Assembly (NCBI RefSeq): GCF_023897065.1
Contig: NZ_JAMHIV010000009.1
Coordinates: 124,001 to 188,000 of the forward strand
Direction of reading: 5' to 3'
Length of the DNA stretch: 64,000 nt
Source of the DNA: Crossiella sp. SN42
GTDB taxonomy: Bacteria > Actinomycetota > Actinomycetes > Mycobacteriales > Pseudonocardiaceae
The first letter of the stretch is position 1. The number at the start of each line of letters is the position of its first letter. The translations under genes were made by a program, and so were the position numbers. The notes under the pieces were generated by a model. It saw nothing but the letters and a program-made list of their open reading frames with translations, ran no database searches and was not told the origin of the DNA. Positions 1 to 8,392 of this stretch are shown here, piece after piece.

Positions 1-1
1 C

Positions 2-1333
2 GATGGCCGTCGGGTACAGGACGGTGCCATGGTGGCGCCGGAGGAGCGGCTCAACTGGTTCCTGACCATCGGCTTTGGCGTGCAACACGTCATGGTGATG
101 TTCGGCGCGACCATGTTGGTGCCGCTGTTCACCGGTTTCCCGCCAACGACGACGCTGTTCTTCTCCGGGTTCGGCACGCTGCTGTTCCTGCTGATCACCC
201 GTAATCGAGTGCCCAGTTACCTGGGTTCCTCGTTCGCGTTCGTGGCGCCGTTGACGGCGGCGCTGATGCAGAACGTGCCGATGGCCGCGCGCGTGGGCGG
301 CGTGCTGGTCGCCGGCATCCTGATGGTGGTCATCGGTATCGCGGTGAAGGCGCTGGGCGCGCGGCTGCTGGAGTCGCTGATGCCGCCGGTGGTCACCGGC
401 GCGGTGGTGATCGTGATCGGGCTGAACCTGTCCCGGCACGCGACCACCCCGTTCCAGAGCCAGCCGAGCCTGGCCGTGGTCACCTTCCTGACCATCCTGT
501 TCGTCGGCGTGGTGCTGCGCGGCATGCCTTCCCGCGCCGCGGTGCTGGTGGGCCTGCTGGTCGGCTGGGTGCTGGCCGCCTACAACGGCGAGCTGCACCC
601 GGTCCGGCTGGAGCGGGTGGCGATGGAGCCCTGGTTCGGGCTGCCCGACTTCCACACCCCGGAGTTCCGGCCCGAGGTGGTCATCGCGGTGCTGCCCGCG
701 GTGGTGGTGCTGGTCGCGGAGAACGTCGGCCACCTCAAGGCGGTGGCCGCGGTGACCGGCCGGGACCTGGACGGCTCCGCGGGCGACGTGCTCATCGGCA
801 ACGGCCTGGCCACCACGCTGGCCGGGCTCGGCGGCGGCTCGGCGACCACGACCTACGCCGAGAACATCGGCGTGATGACCGCGACCCGGATGTACTCCAC
901 GGCGGCGCACGTGGTGGCCGCGCTGGTGGCCATCCTGCTGTCGTTCTCACCGAAGCTGGGCGCGATGATCAACACCGTGCCCGCGGGCGTGGTCGGCGGC
1001 GCCAGCCTGGTGCTCTACGGCCTGATCGGCCTGGTCGGCGTCCGGATCTGGCTGGACGCCAAGATCGACCTGACCGACCCGGTGAACCTGATGGTCGGCG
1101 GCGCCGCGCTGGTCGCCGGGATCGGCGAGCTGCAGCTCAAGCTCGGTGATGTGGAACTGGGCGGGATCGCCTGGGGCACCATCGTGATCGTGGTGCTGCA
1201 CCCGCTGCTGCGCTGGCTGCGCGGGCTCACCCACCGCAACGAGCGGCCGGCGACGAAGCGGCCGGGGAGCAGGCAGCCCGGCGCCAAGGACAAGGGCGGC
1301 CAGGACACGGCCGAGGGCACGAGCGCCGGTTAG
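2..1333 (+). CDS. NCS2/NAT-family nucleobase (uracil/xanthine) permease, 5' end missing
   Basis: Integral membrane transporter that imports a nucleobase with a cation. About 443 residues are visible. The frame is open from base 2, before the first ATG at 29, and those codons read DGRRVQDGAMVAPEERLNW. This resembles the N-terminus of actinobacterial uracil/xanthine permeases, so the true start lies outside the window and the ATG at 29 is internal. Repeated hydrophobic segments fill the protein. ENIGVMTATR matches the NAT signature (N-x-G-x4-T-[RKG]), preceded by the usual glycine-rich GGGSATTTY. The C-terminus is a hydrophilic, basic, Gly/Lys/Gln-rich tail. The family is clear; the exact substrate cannot be read from the sequence. 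Confidence 0.9.
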   Translation, partial: DGRRVQDGAMVAPEERLNWFLTIGFGVQHVMVMFGATMLVPLFTGFPPTTTLFFSGFGTLLFLLITRNRVPSYLGSSFAFVAPLTAALMQNVPMAARVGGVLVAGILMVVIGIAVKALGARLLESLMPPVVTGAVVIVIGLNLSRHATTPFQSQPSLAVVTFLTILFVGVVLRGMPSRAAVLVGLLVGWVLAAYNGELHPVRLERVAMEPWFGLPDFHTPEFRPEVVIAVLPAVVVLVAENVGHLKAVAAVTGRDLDGSAGDVLIGNGLATTLAGLGGGSATTTYAENIGVMTATRMYSTAAHVVAALVAILLSFSPKLGAMINTVPAGVVGGASLVLYGLIGLVGVRIWLDAKIDLTDPVNLMVGGAALVAGIGELQLKLGDVELGGIAWGTIVIVVLHPLLRWLRGLTHRNERPATKRPGSRQPGAKDKGGQDTAEGTSAG

Positions 1334-1379
1334 GCAGGGGGCCGCGCCGGGTGAACAGCGGCGTTGGTCAGGGCCGCGG

Positions 1380-1961
1380 TCAGCGGCCGCGCAGGACCAG
1401 TTCGGCCGGATCCAGGGTGAGCGGGAACGGGCGCGAGATCGTGGTCTCGGTGCCCGCCAACGCGGTCAGGGTGTGCGTGTACTGGCCGCGGCGCAGTTCC
1501 GAGGTGATCAGGTGCGGCGTGCGCTCCAGCTCCAGCCGCCAGTAGACCGGGATGCCGGCCTCGGCGTAGAGCTGCGGTTTGATGATCCGGTCCTGCGGGT
1601 GCGTGGACGGGCTGACGATCTCGACCACCGCGCGGACCTCGGTCGCGGGGTAGCGGGCCGGGTCGGTGTCGGCGTAGTCGCCGTTGACCACCACGATGTC
1701 CGGCACGGCCAGCCGCCCGCCGGGGATGACCACGTTGACCGCTTCCAGGATCTCCACATCCGCGCCCGCCCGCTTGGCGGCCCGCTCCAACAGGTTCGCC
1801 AAGGCGCGGGAGGCGCGCTGGTGGCGGGTGCCCGGGGCTGGGCTCACCGTGAGGACTCCAGGGGTGAGCAGCTCGTAGCGAGTGTGGTTGCCGCTGTCGG
1901 GCAGGGCCTCGATGTCCTCGATGGTCCACGGACCGACATGCCGGACGAACGCGACACTCAC
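1380..1961 (-). CDS. Uma2-family (DUF820) putative restriction-endonuclease-like protein
   Basis: 193 residues. The pattern is typical of the Uma2/DUF820 family, which has a PD-(D/E)XK nuclease fold: YELLTPGVLTVSPAPGTRHQ near residue 30, VPDIVVV near 90, AVVEIVSPST near 110 (the acidic core and E-I-V-S-P-S), then a lysine followed by YAEAGIPVYW. The biological role of these abundant proteins is not established. It is the last gene of a minus-strand operon; its ATG overlaps the stop of the Nei2-like gene by 4 bases (ATGA), so the two are probably translationally coupled. Membership is confident, nuclease activity is inferred from fold, and substrate is unknown. Confidence 0.85.
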   Translation of the reverse strand: MSVAFVRHVGPWTIEDIEALPDSGNHTRYELLTPGVLTVSPAPGTRHQRASRALANLLERAAKRAGADVEILEAVNVVIPGGRLAVPDIVVVNGDYADTDPARYPATEVRAVVEIVSPSTHPQDRIIKPQLYAEAGIPVYWRLELERTPHLITSELRRGQYTHTLTALAGTETTISRPFPLTLDPAELVLRGR

Positions 1962-2788
1962 GGGCTCCCTCCCTCCAGCTCGGGGTCGACTGTCTCCAGT
2001 GTGGCATCAGGCTGGCAGCGGGGACAGTGGTACGTGAGCCTGGGCATTCCGTAACTCTCCTGCTCACCGACCCGCACCGGCCCGCCGCAGCGCAGGCAGC
2101 CGGCCCGGCCCCGTTCGAACACCCAGTGGCTGGCCGCGCCGAGCCTGCCGGTGGTGGACTGCTCGGGGCGCAGCCGGTTGCGGAAGAGCAGGCGGCGGCA
2201 CAGCCGGACCGCGGCCCGCGCGTCGACCGCGCCCACCGGCGACCAGGGGGAGACGCCGAGCAGGAAGCAGACCTCGGCCTTGTAGAGGTTGCCGACCCCG
2301 GCCAGCACCCGCTGGTCCAGCAGCGCCGTGCCCAGCTCGCGGGCCGGGTCGGCGGCGAGACGGCGCACCGCCTCGTCCTCCATCGCCTGGTCCCAGTCGG
2401 GGGACAGCAGGTCCGGGCCCAGGTGGCCGATGAGGGTGTGCTCCTCGGCGGTGGGCACCAGGGCCAGGTCGTGCAGGCGGAAGCCGACGGCGACCCGGTC
2501 CGCGGTGGTCAGCAGCGCGCGGACCTGGTGCGCCGGACCGCGCCAGCGCTCGCCGGGACGGTAGAGGTGCCAGCTGCCGTCCATCCGGAAGTGGGTGTGC
2601 AGCGTGGTCTTGTCATCAAAGCGGAACAGCAGGTGCTTGCCTGCCGAACGCACCGAGAGCACTGTGCGGCCGCCCAGGTCGGCCGCGGCGAAGTCCGGGT
2701 GCCGCAGCTCGCCGCGGGTGAGCACCTGGCCGCGCAGGGCCTCGTCGAGGCGCTGGGCGGCCAGGAAGACCGTGTCGCCCTCGGGCAC
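1958..2788 (-). CDS. Endonuclease VIII/Fpg-family DNA glycosylase (Nei2-like)
   Basis: 276-residue base-excision repair enzyme of the Fpg/Nei family, which removes oxidised bases and nicks the abasic site. The start is GTG, giving (M)PEGDTV after processing. Pro2 and Glu3 are the catalytic N-terminus of this family; MPEGD is typical of Nei rather than Fpg (MPELPE). LLDQRVLAGVGNLYKAE around residue 160 is the H2TH region. The C-terminus carries a zinc finger, CLRCG followed about 20 residues later by CPRC. The GTG abuts the TAG of lysE with no spacer, and the stop overlaps Uma2, so the gene sits inside a coupled four-gene operon. In mycobacteria the Nei2 branch is the closest relative I can name. 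Confidence 0.9.
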   Translation of the reverse strand: MPEGDTVFLAAQRLDEALRGQVLTRGELRHPDFAAADLGGRTVLSVRSAGKHLLFRFDDKTTLHTHFRMDGSWHLYRPGERWRGPAHQVRALLTTADRVAVGFRLHDLALVPTAEEHTLIGHLGPDLLSPDWDQAMEDEAVRRLAADPARELGTALLDQRVLAGVGNLYKAEVCFLLGVSPWSPVGAVDARAAVRLCRRLLFRNRLRPEQSTTGRLGAASHWVFERGRAGCLRCGGPVRVGEQESYGMPRLTYHCPRCQPDATLETVDPELEGGSP

Positions 2789-3430
2789 CTACGGTCCCTG
2801 CAACGCCAGCCGCAGGCCGAGGCCGAGCAGGATGGTCGCGGTCAGCCGGTCCAGCCAGGTGCGCACCCGGCGTTTGGTCAGCCAGCGGCGGGCGCTGCCC
2901 GCGACGCCGACCAGCACGAACTGCCAGAGGAAACCCAGGCCGACGTGGATGAGCACGAGCAGCGCGGCCCAGCCGGTGTTCGGCCCGGTCGCGGGCAGGA
3001 ACTGGGGCAGCAGGCTCAGGTAGAAGACGCCGACCTTGGGGTTGAGCAGGTTTGTCAGCAGACCGGAGCGCAGCGCCCGCCAGCCACCCGCCGCGGGCGC
3101 CGGGGGCGGTTCGACCTCGGTGTCCTGGCCCAGGTGGCGGTCCCGCCAGGAGCGCCACAGCGCGGACCCGCCGAGCCACACCAGATAGACCGCGCCGGCC
3201 AGCCGCAGCAGGTTGTAGCCGAGTTCCGAGGCGCGCAGCAACGCGGTGATGCCCGCGATGCTCGCCGCGCCCCAGACCAGGCAGCCGAGGGTGATGCCCA
3301 GGCCGGTGGCCAGGCCGGTGCGGCGGCCGCCGACGAGCACCGAGCGCAGGATCAGCATGGTGTCCAGGCCGGGGGTGACCACCAGGACCAGCGCGGCCAC
3401 GCAGTAGGCCAGCAGGATCTCGCCGCTCAT
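2789..3430 (-). CDS. LysE/RhtB-family amino-acid exporter
   Basis: 213 residues with about six hydrophobic segments. The N-terminus MSGEILLAYCVAALVLVVTP followed by GLDTMLILR is the LysE/RhtB signature region (V-x-P-G-P/L-D). LLNPKVGVFYLSLLPQF near residue 130 is the second conserved block. The family exports amino acids or related amines across the plasma membrane; the cargo here is not inferable. The hydrophilic stretch between them is short and proline-rich (EVEPPPAPAAGG). Overlaps the upstream parA-like stop by 4 bases and abuts the downstream glycosylase start, so expression is presumably coupled to both. No functional link between exporter and DNA repair is evident. Confidence 0.88.
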   Translation of the reverse strand: MSGEILLAYCVAALVLVVTPGLDTMLILRSVLVGGRRTGLATGLGITLGCLVWGAASIAGITALLRASELGYNLLRLAGAVYLVWLGGSALWRSWRDRHLGQDTEVEPPPAPAAGGWRALRSGLLTNLLNPKVGVFYLSLLPQFLPATGPNTGWAALLVLIHVGLGFLWQFVLVGVAGSARRWLTKRRVRTWLDRLTATILLGLGLRLALQGP

Positions 3431-4311
3431 TCGACGTCCTGTTCCACCAGCTCACGACCGGCGGCCAGCTCCTCGCCCTCGGCGATCTCGGCGTCCAGCT
3501 CGCGGCGGGCGCGGGCGTTCGCGCTGCGCGCCGAGCGCAGCACCCTGGCCAGCAGCAGGTTGAAGGCCAGCGCGACCTCGCGGGCGCCGGGCGTGCCCCA
3601 CTGGTGGATCGGCATGCACGCGCCCTGCGCCTGCTGCACGGCCAGCCGGTCCGGCAGCGACACCGGCATGACCAGCGGGCCGAAGATCTCACGCAGCTCC
3701 TCGATGCGGAACTGGTGCTCGTGCGAACGGGGCCGCACCCGGTTGACCACCACACCCAGCGGCTGCAGCTCGGGGTTGTTCTCCTCGCGCTCGTTCTGCA
3801 CCGCCTCGAAGGCGCGCTGCACCCCGGAGACGGCGAAGATGGTCGGCTCGGTGACCAGCATCGCGCGGTCGGCGGCCACCAGCGCGGAGCGGGTCAGCTG
3901 ACCAAGCGAGGGCGGGCAGTCCAGCAGCACCAGCTGGTAGGGCAGCTCGTCCTCGGCCATCAGCTCCTGCACCCGGTCCAGCACCGCGCCCAGCCGGTTC
4001 AGCTGGGCCAGGCTCGGGTTGGGCTGGTTGATCAGCTCCGCTTCCTCGGCGCCGACCAGGACGTCGACCTCCTCGCCCCAGGCGCTGGGGGCGATCGCGG
4101 ACCGCACGGCCGACTTGGTGGGATTCTTCAGGACGTCGACGAGGGAGGACTCGGTCTCCTCCGGCTCCAGCGCCGAGGTGGCGTTGCACTGGGGATCAAG
4201 GTCGATCACCAGGGTGCGCACCCCGCGCCGCATCGCTGCTGAGGCGAGCCCCAGCACCACCGTCGTCTTGCCGACCCCACCCTTGAGGCTCAACACCGCG
4301 ACCGTATGCAC
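3427..4311 (-). CDS. ParA/Soj-family ATPase without a ParB partner
   Basis: 294 residues, GTG start. KGGVGKTT at residues 10-17 is the deviant Walker A motif of ParA/MinD ATPases, VIDLDPQCNATSAL is Walker A', and LVLLDCPPSLG near residue 130 is Walker B. The C-terminus is charged (ARARRELDAEIAEGEELAAG). ParA proteins position DNA or protein cargo by ATP-dependent nucleoid binding. No ParB gene and no parS-like site is visible next to it, so it is more likely an orphan ParA than the chromosomal parAB pair. It is the first gene of the operon running to Uma2; a methyltransferase diverges from it 81 bases away. Confidence 0.88.
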   Translation of the reverse strand: MHTVAVLSLKGGVGKTTVVLGLASAAMRRGVRTLVIDLDPQCNATSALEPEETESSLVDVLKNPTKSAVRSAIAPSAWGEEVDVLVGAEEAELINQPNPSLAQLNRLGAVLDRVQELMAEDELPYQLVLLDCPPSLGQLTRSALVAADRAMLVTEPTIFAVSGVQRAFEAVQNEREENNPELQPLGVVVNRVRPRSHEHQFRIEELREIFGPLVMPVSLPDRLAVQQAQGACMPIHQWGTPGAREVALAFNLLLARVLRSARSANARARRELDAEIAEGEELAAGRELVEQDVE

Positions 4312-4392
4312 GGGTGCAGCCTACGGGTTTGTCGAATCAAGGTCTTGTAGCCCGTTTCGGGACTCCTGTGCCAGGCCGATTAGGGTGCGGCT

Positions 4393-5112
4393 ATGCGATC
4401 CGACGCCGTGCACCGTGTGCTGGAGGCCGAGCTGGCCGCGGTCCGGGACCGAGGGGTCAGCGCGCCCCGTGTGCTGGATGTCGGCGGTGGCAGCGGGGTG
4501 TGGGCGGTGCCGCTGGCCGCGGCCGGGTGCCGGGTCACGGTGGTCGAGCCCAGCCCCAACGCGCTGGCCACCCTGCAGCGCCGCGCGCAGGAGGCCGGGG
4601 TGGCCGACCGGGTCGCCTCGGTGCAGGGCGATGTGGACTTCCTGGGCGATGTGGTCGAGCCCGGTGGGGCGGACCTGGTGCTCGGGCACGGACTACTGGA
4701 GCACGTGGACGACGTGACCGCGGCGATGGCCGCACTGGCCGCGGCGGCGGTGCCGGGCGGAGTGGTCTCGGTGCTGGTGGCCAACCGGTACGCGGCGCTG
4801 GTCGGACGGGCGCTGGCCGGGCGGTTGACCGAGGCGCGGCGGCTGCTGGACGACCCGGACGGCCGGGTCGGGCCCGCGGACCAGCTGCAGCGCCGCTTCG
4901 ACGCGGACAGCCTCGGCGAGCTGCTCGCCGGTGCCGGGCTCGCGGTCGAGGTGCTGCAGGGCGACGGGGTGCTCGCCGACTTGGTGCCGGGGGCCGTGCT
5001 GGACGCGACGCCGGGTGCGGCGGAGGCGCTGGCCGAGCTGGAACTGGCGGCCGCGGGACGCCCGCCGCTGCGGGACCTGGCGACCCGGCTGCACGCGGTC
5101 GGGCGGCGTTGA
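4393..5112 (+). CDS. Class I SAM-dependent methyltransferase
   Basis: 239 residues. Motif I is RVLDVGGGSGVWAVPLAAAG at residues 26-45 (the glycine-rich SAM loop), followed by VTVVEPSPNAL with the acidic ribose-binding position, and a Leu/Gly-rich ADLVLGHGLLEHVDD in the position of motif IV. The rest is alanine/leucine-rich with no recognisable substrate domain. The start ATG lies 81 bases from the divergent parA-like gene, implying a shared promoter region. Substrate unknown. Confidence 0.85.
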   Translation: MRSDAVHRVLEAELAAVRDRGVSAPRVLDVGGGSGVWAVPLAAAGCRVTVVEPSPNALATLQRRAQEAGVADRVASVQGDVDFLGDVVEPGGADLVLGHGLLEHVDDVTAAMAALAAAAVPGGVVSVLVANRYAALVGRALAGRLTEARRLLDDPDGRVGPADQLQRRFDADSLGELLAGAGLAVEVLQGDGVLADLVPGAVLDATPGAAEALAELELAAAGRPPLRDLATRLHAVGRR

Positions 5113-5160
5113 GTTCGGTCGGGCGGCGCTGAGCGCGGTGTGCGCGGAAAACACGGTTGC

Positions 5161-5448
5161 CTAGAGAACCGCGTTTCGCGGAGCCGGCGGGACTGCGCGA
5201 TCACGGCTGTCGCGATCCTCTAGGTCGCGATCGCCGGGGTTCCGGTCGCGACCGTTCCGGTCGTTGGAGCCGCGATCGTCGGCGCGGCTATCGCCAGGGT
5301 AACGATCGTGGGGGTCACGATCGTTGATGTCGCGAGCGTCGGGGCTGCGATCGCGAGTGTTGCGATCGTCGACGCTGCGATCGTTGGCGTCGTGATCGCG
5401 AATGCCGGCGGCGCTGGGCGCGGGCGCAAGCATCGTGAACCGGTTCAT
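5161..5448 (-). CDS. Putative low-complexity protein with X-X-X-Asp-Arg pentapeptide repeats
   Basis: 95 codons beginning ATG 27 bases after the stop of the LytS-like kinase on the same strand; an AAGAAGA stretch precedes the ATG. Residues 15-84 are 14 imperfect five-residue units ending mostly in Asp-Arg (DANDR, SVDDR, NTRDR, DPHDR, SNDRNG), encoded by a 15-bp DNA repeat. In this frame most third positions are C, as expected for coding DNA here. The predicted product would be soluble, highly charged and disordered, with no signal peptide or membrane segment. It could equally be a non-coding minisatellite whose unit length happens to be a multiple of three. Function unknown. Confidence 0.35.
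   Translation of the reverse strand: MNRFTMLAPAPSAAGIRDHDANDRSVDDRNTRDRSPDARDINDRDPHDRYPGDSRADDRGSNDRNGRDRNPGDRDLEDRDSRDRAVPPAPRNAVL
5197..5406. repeat. 15-bp degenerate tandem array, 14 units
   Basis: Fourteen consecutive 15-base units on the plus strand, consensus near GCGATCGTCGGNGTC, with GATCG retained in most units (for example 5347-5361, 5362-5376, 5377-5391). The array begins 63 bases past the kinase stop on the minus strand and occupies most of the gap between the kinase and the convergently placed methyltransferase. No unit is longer than 15 bases and there are no spacers, which rules out CRISPR. Confidence 0.85.
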
Positions 5449-5474
5449 GATCTTCTTCGTGAATCGCGCCCGGT

Positions 5475-6683
5475 TCAGTAGGGCGTGTGCACCGCGGGTG
5501 GGGTCACGTGCACGCCCGCCCGGTACTTCGGCACCCGCACCCTGACCTTGGTGCCCGCGCCGACCGCGGTCTCCACCACCAGCCCGTAGTCGTCGCCGTA
5601 GACCTGCCGGAGCCGCTCGTCCACGTTGGCCATGCCGATGCCCTCCGACGGCGCGCCCTCACCGGCCAGGATGCCGCGCAGGGTCTCCGGGTCCATGCCC
5701 GCGCCGTCGTCCTCGATCAGGATCTCCGCCTCGGCCCCGGCGTCCCTGGCCAGGATGGTGACCCGGCCGCTCATGTCCCGGCCGGAGAGCCCGTGCTGCA
5801 CCGCGTTCTCCACCAGCGGTTGCAGGCACAGGAACGGCACCGCCACCGGCAGCACCTCGGGCGCGACCTGGAAGGTCACCGCGAGCTTGTCCCCGCTGCG
5901 CGCGATCGCCAGCGTCAGGTACTGGTGGATGGCGCGCAGCTCATCGGCCAGGGTGGTGAACTCGCCGTGCTTGCGGAAGGAGTGCCGGGTGAAGTCGGCG
6001 AAGTCCAGCAGCAGCTCGCGGGCGCGTTCCGGGTCGGTGCGCACGAACGCGGCGATGGTGGCCAGCGAGTTGTAGATGAAGTGCGGCGAGATCTGCGCGC
6101 GCAGCGCCTGCATCTCCGCCTCCACCAGCCTGGTCCGTGAGCGGTCCAGCTCGGCCAGCTCCAGCTGCGCGGACACCCAGTTCGCCACCTCCTTGGTGGC
6201 CCGCACCAGGATCGGCGGGCTGGCGTCGCTGTAGGCGATCAGCGTGCCCAGCACGTGCTCGTCCACCACCAGCGGCGCGATGACCGCGTGCCGCAACGGG
6301 CAGCGCGAGTCGGCGCAGCGGGCCGAGCTGACCTGCACCCGCCCGGAGCGCAGCGTCTCCGCGGCCTGGGTGAGCGCGCTGGCCACGTGCGTCTCGCACT
6401 CCCCTGACCAGGCCAGCACCGACTCCTGGTCGGTCAGGCAGAGCGCGGGTGTGCCGAGCAGGTCGCGCAGCCGCCGGATCGCCTTGCGCGCGGCCTCGGC
6501 GGTCAGCCCGGCGCGCAGCGGCGGCGCGGCCAGTGAGGCGGCGTGCAGGGTCTCGAAGGTGGCCCGGTCGGTGGGTGTGCCGAAGTCCCGGTTGGCGCGC
6601 GAGCGCCGCACGATCACCAGTAACGCCACGGTGAGCACGGTGAGCAGCAGCAGGAGCACGAACAGCGCGGAGGTGCGGGTCAT
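5475..6683 (-). CDS. LytS-type sensor histidine kinase
   Basis: 402 residues. One N-terminal membrane segment (SALFVLLLLLTVLTVALLVI), then a GAF-like sensory region near residues 60-195 containing a Cys pair (ARCADSRCPL), then the LytS-type His-kinase block ALRAQISPHFIYNSLATIAA with the phosphoacceptor His, and an ATP-binding domain (QPLVENAVQHGL, DDGAGMD). The ATG at 6683 overlaps the symporter stop by 4 bases. The open frame upstream of 6683 reads through the symporter gene in another phase and is not part of the kinase. Kinases of this class pair with LytTR regulators, and one lies upstream in the same locus. In E. coli, related LytS/LytTR pairs control pyruvate/carboxylate transport, which fits the neighbouring symporter. 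Confidence 0.92.
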   Translation of the reverse strand: MTRTSALFVLLLLLTVLTVALLVIVRRSRANRDFGTPTDRATFETLHAASLAAPPLRAGLTAEAARKAIRRLRDLLGTPALCLTDQESVLAWSGECETHVASALTQAAETLRSGRVQVSSARCADSRCPLRHAVIAPLVVDEHVLGTLIAYSDASPPILVRATKEVANWVSAQLELAELDRSRTRLVEAEMQALRAQISPHFIYNSLATIAAFVRTDPERARELLLDFADFTRHSFRKHGEFTTLADELRAIHQYLTLAIARSGDKLAVTFQVAPEVLPVAVPFLCLQPLVENAVQHGLSGRDMSGRVTILARDAGAEAEILIEDDGAGMDPETLRGILAGEGAPSEGIGMANVDERLRQVYGDDYGLVVETAVGAGTKVRVRVPKYRAGVHVTPPAVHTPY

Positions 6684-8392
6684 CGGCCGGTGGTTCCTTC
6701 CGGGGCGTGCAGCCGGGCCATGGTCGCGTTCACCGAACGCGGCACCCGGTCCTTCGTCAGTAGCGAGACCACGATCATCACCGCGAAGGCCAGCGGCACC
6801 GACCAGGCCGCGGGCCAGCTCAGCAACGTGGTGAACCAGCCCGCGCGCAGCTCCCCGGAGATGGTGACCAGCACCGCCAGCAAGGTCAGCCCGCCGCCGG
6901 TGACCAGCCCCGCGACCGCGCCCGCCGAGGTGAGCCCGCGCCACCAGATGCCCAGCACCAGCAGCGGGCAGAACGAGGAGGCGGCCACCGCGAAGGCCAG
7001 GCCCACCGAGCTGGCGATCGGCAGGTCGGTGCCGATCAGCGCGAGCCCCACCGGCACCACGGTGGCCAGCACCGCGGACAACCGGAACCCGCGCAGTCCA
7101 CGCTTGCGGAAGACGTCCTGGGAGAGCACCCCGGCCACCGACATGGCCAGTCCGGAGGAGGTGGACAGGAACGCCGCGAACGCGCCCCCGGCCACCAGCG
7201 CGCCCAGCAGCTCCCCGGCGAACCCGGGGATGAGCCGCTTCGGCAGCACCAGCACCAGCGCGTCGGTGGCGCCGGTCATCAGCAGCTCCGGCGCGTACAG
7301 CCGGCCGAGCGTGCCGAAGACCAGCGGGAACAGGTAGAACACGCCGAGCAGTCCGAGCACCACCAGGGTTGTTCGCCTGGCGGCCCGGCCGGTGGGGTTG
7401 GTGTAGAACCGGACCAGCACGTGCGGCAGGCCCATGGTGCCCAGGAAGGTGGCCACGATCAGCGAATAGGTGACGTAGAGCGGGTACTCCTCGCGCCCGC
7501 CGGAGAGCGGGCTGGCCCACTGGTCGCCGGTGAGCACCCGCGCGGAGTCCAGGTGCGGCACCGCGGCGCCGGCAGGGAACACCACCCTGGTGTCCTGGCC
7601 GAGTTCGTGCGCGCCCACGGTCAGCTCCACCTCGGCGCCCTCGTGGGTGATGCCGTCCAGCCGCCCGTGCACGGTGACCCGCACCGGCTCGGCGTTCTGC
7701 ACCCGCACCGGCGTGCGGATGGTGACCGTGGTCTGCTCGCTGAAGGTGGCCGGCCGGTCCGCGTCCAGCAGCGGCGCGCCGTCACGCTGCCACACCATGA
7801 TCAGCAGGATCGCCGGGACCGCGATCGCGGTGAGCTTGAGCCAGTAGTGGAAGGCTTGCACGAAGGTGATGCTGCGCATCCCGCCGGAGGCCAGGTTCAG
7901 CGTGACCACCACCGCCACCACCACGCCACCCACCCACACGGGCGCATTGGTCAGCGTGTTCAGCGTCAGGCCCGCGCCCTGCAGCTGCGGCAGCAGGTAC
8001 AGCCAGCCGATGCCCACCACCAGCAGGCTGGCCACCCGGCGCACCGCCACCGACTCCAGCCGGTTCTCCGCGAAGTCGGGCAGCGTGTACGCGCCGGAGC
8101 GGCGCAGCGGCGCGGCCACCAGCGCGAGCATGATCAGGTAGCCGGCGGTGTAGCCGACCGGGAACCACAGCATGTCCACGCCGAAGCTGAGGATCAGCCC
8201 GGCCACGCCGAGGAAGCTGGCCGCGGACAGGTACTCGCCGCTGATCGCCGAGGCGTTCCACCACGGGCCGACGGTGCGCGAGGCGACGTAGTAGTCGGAG
8301 GTGGTGCGCGAGACGCGCAGTCCGTAGGCGCCGATGAGGATGGTCGCCACGGTCACCACGCCGACCGCGATCAGGCCGGAGAGCGCGTTCAC
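6680..8392 (-). CDS. Sodium:solute symporter, cation/acetate (ActP/MctC-like)
   Basis: 570 residues with about 13 hydrophobic segments of the SSS family. The motifs DYYVASRTVGPWWNASAISG near residue 30 and YLSAASFLGVAG are typical of the ActP/MctC branch that takes up acetate and other monocarboxylates. A long hydrophilic insertion (residues about 240-310, RVTVHGRLDGITHEGAEVEL) is characteristic of actinobacterial members. The start is a GTG overlapping the stop of the small upstream membrane protein (GTGA), giving VNALSGLIAV; in-frame codons further upstream lie inside that other gene. Cotranscribed with the small subunit and the LytS-like kinase. Substrate range is inferred from family only. 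Confidence 0.9.
   Translation of the reverse strand: MNALSGLIAVGVVTVATILIGAYGLRVSRTTSDYYVASRTVGPWWNASAISGEYLSAASFLGVAGLILSFGVDMLWFPVGYTAGYLIMLALVAAPLRRSGAYTLPDFAENRLESVAVRRVASLLVVGIGWLYLLPQLQGAGLTLNTLTNAPVWVGGVVVAVVVTLNLASGGMRSITFVQAFHYWLKLTAIAVPAILLIMVWQRDGAPLLDADRPATFSEQTTVTIRTPVRVQNAEPVRVTVHGRLDGITHEGAEVELTVGAHELGQDTRVVFPAGAAVPHLDSARVLTGDQWASPLSGGREEYPLYVTYSLIVATFLGTMGLPHVLVRFYTNPTGRAARRTTLVVLGLLGVFYLFPLVFGTLGRLYAPELLMTGATDALVLVLPKRLIPGFAGELLGALVAGGAFAAFLSTSSGLAMSVAGVLSQDVFRKRGLRGFRLSAVLATVVPVGLALIGTDLPIASSVGLAFAVAASSFCPLLVLGIWWRGLTSAGAVAGLVTGGGLTLLAVLVTISGELRAGWFTTLLSWPAAWSVPLAFAVMIVVSLLTKDRVPRSVNATMARLHAPEGTTGR

Noticed and set aside
5197-5406. Origin-type or HIP1-like GCGATCGC array
   Set aside because: Units resemble GATCG-core repeats but are codon-sized and intergenic; there is no DnaA box cluster or dnaA/dnaN gene.
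6684-7520. N-terminal extension of the LytS kinase frame
   Set aside because: It is a shadow of the symporter gene in another phase; the kinase begins at 6683 with a 4-base overlap.
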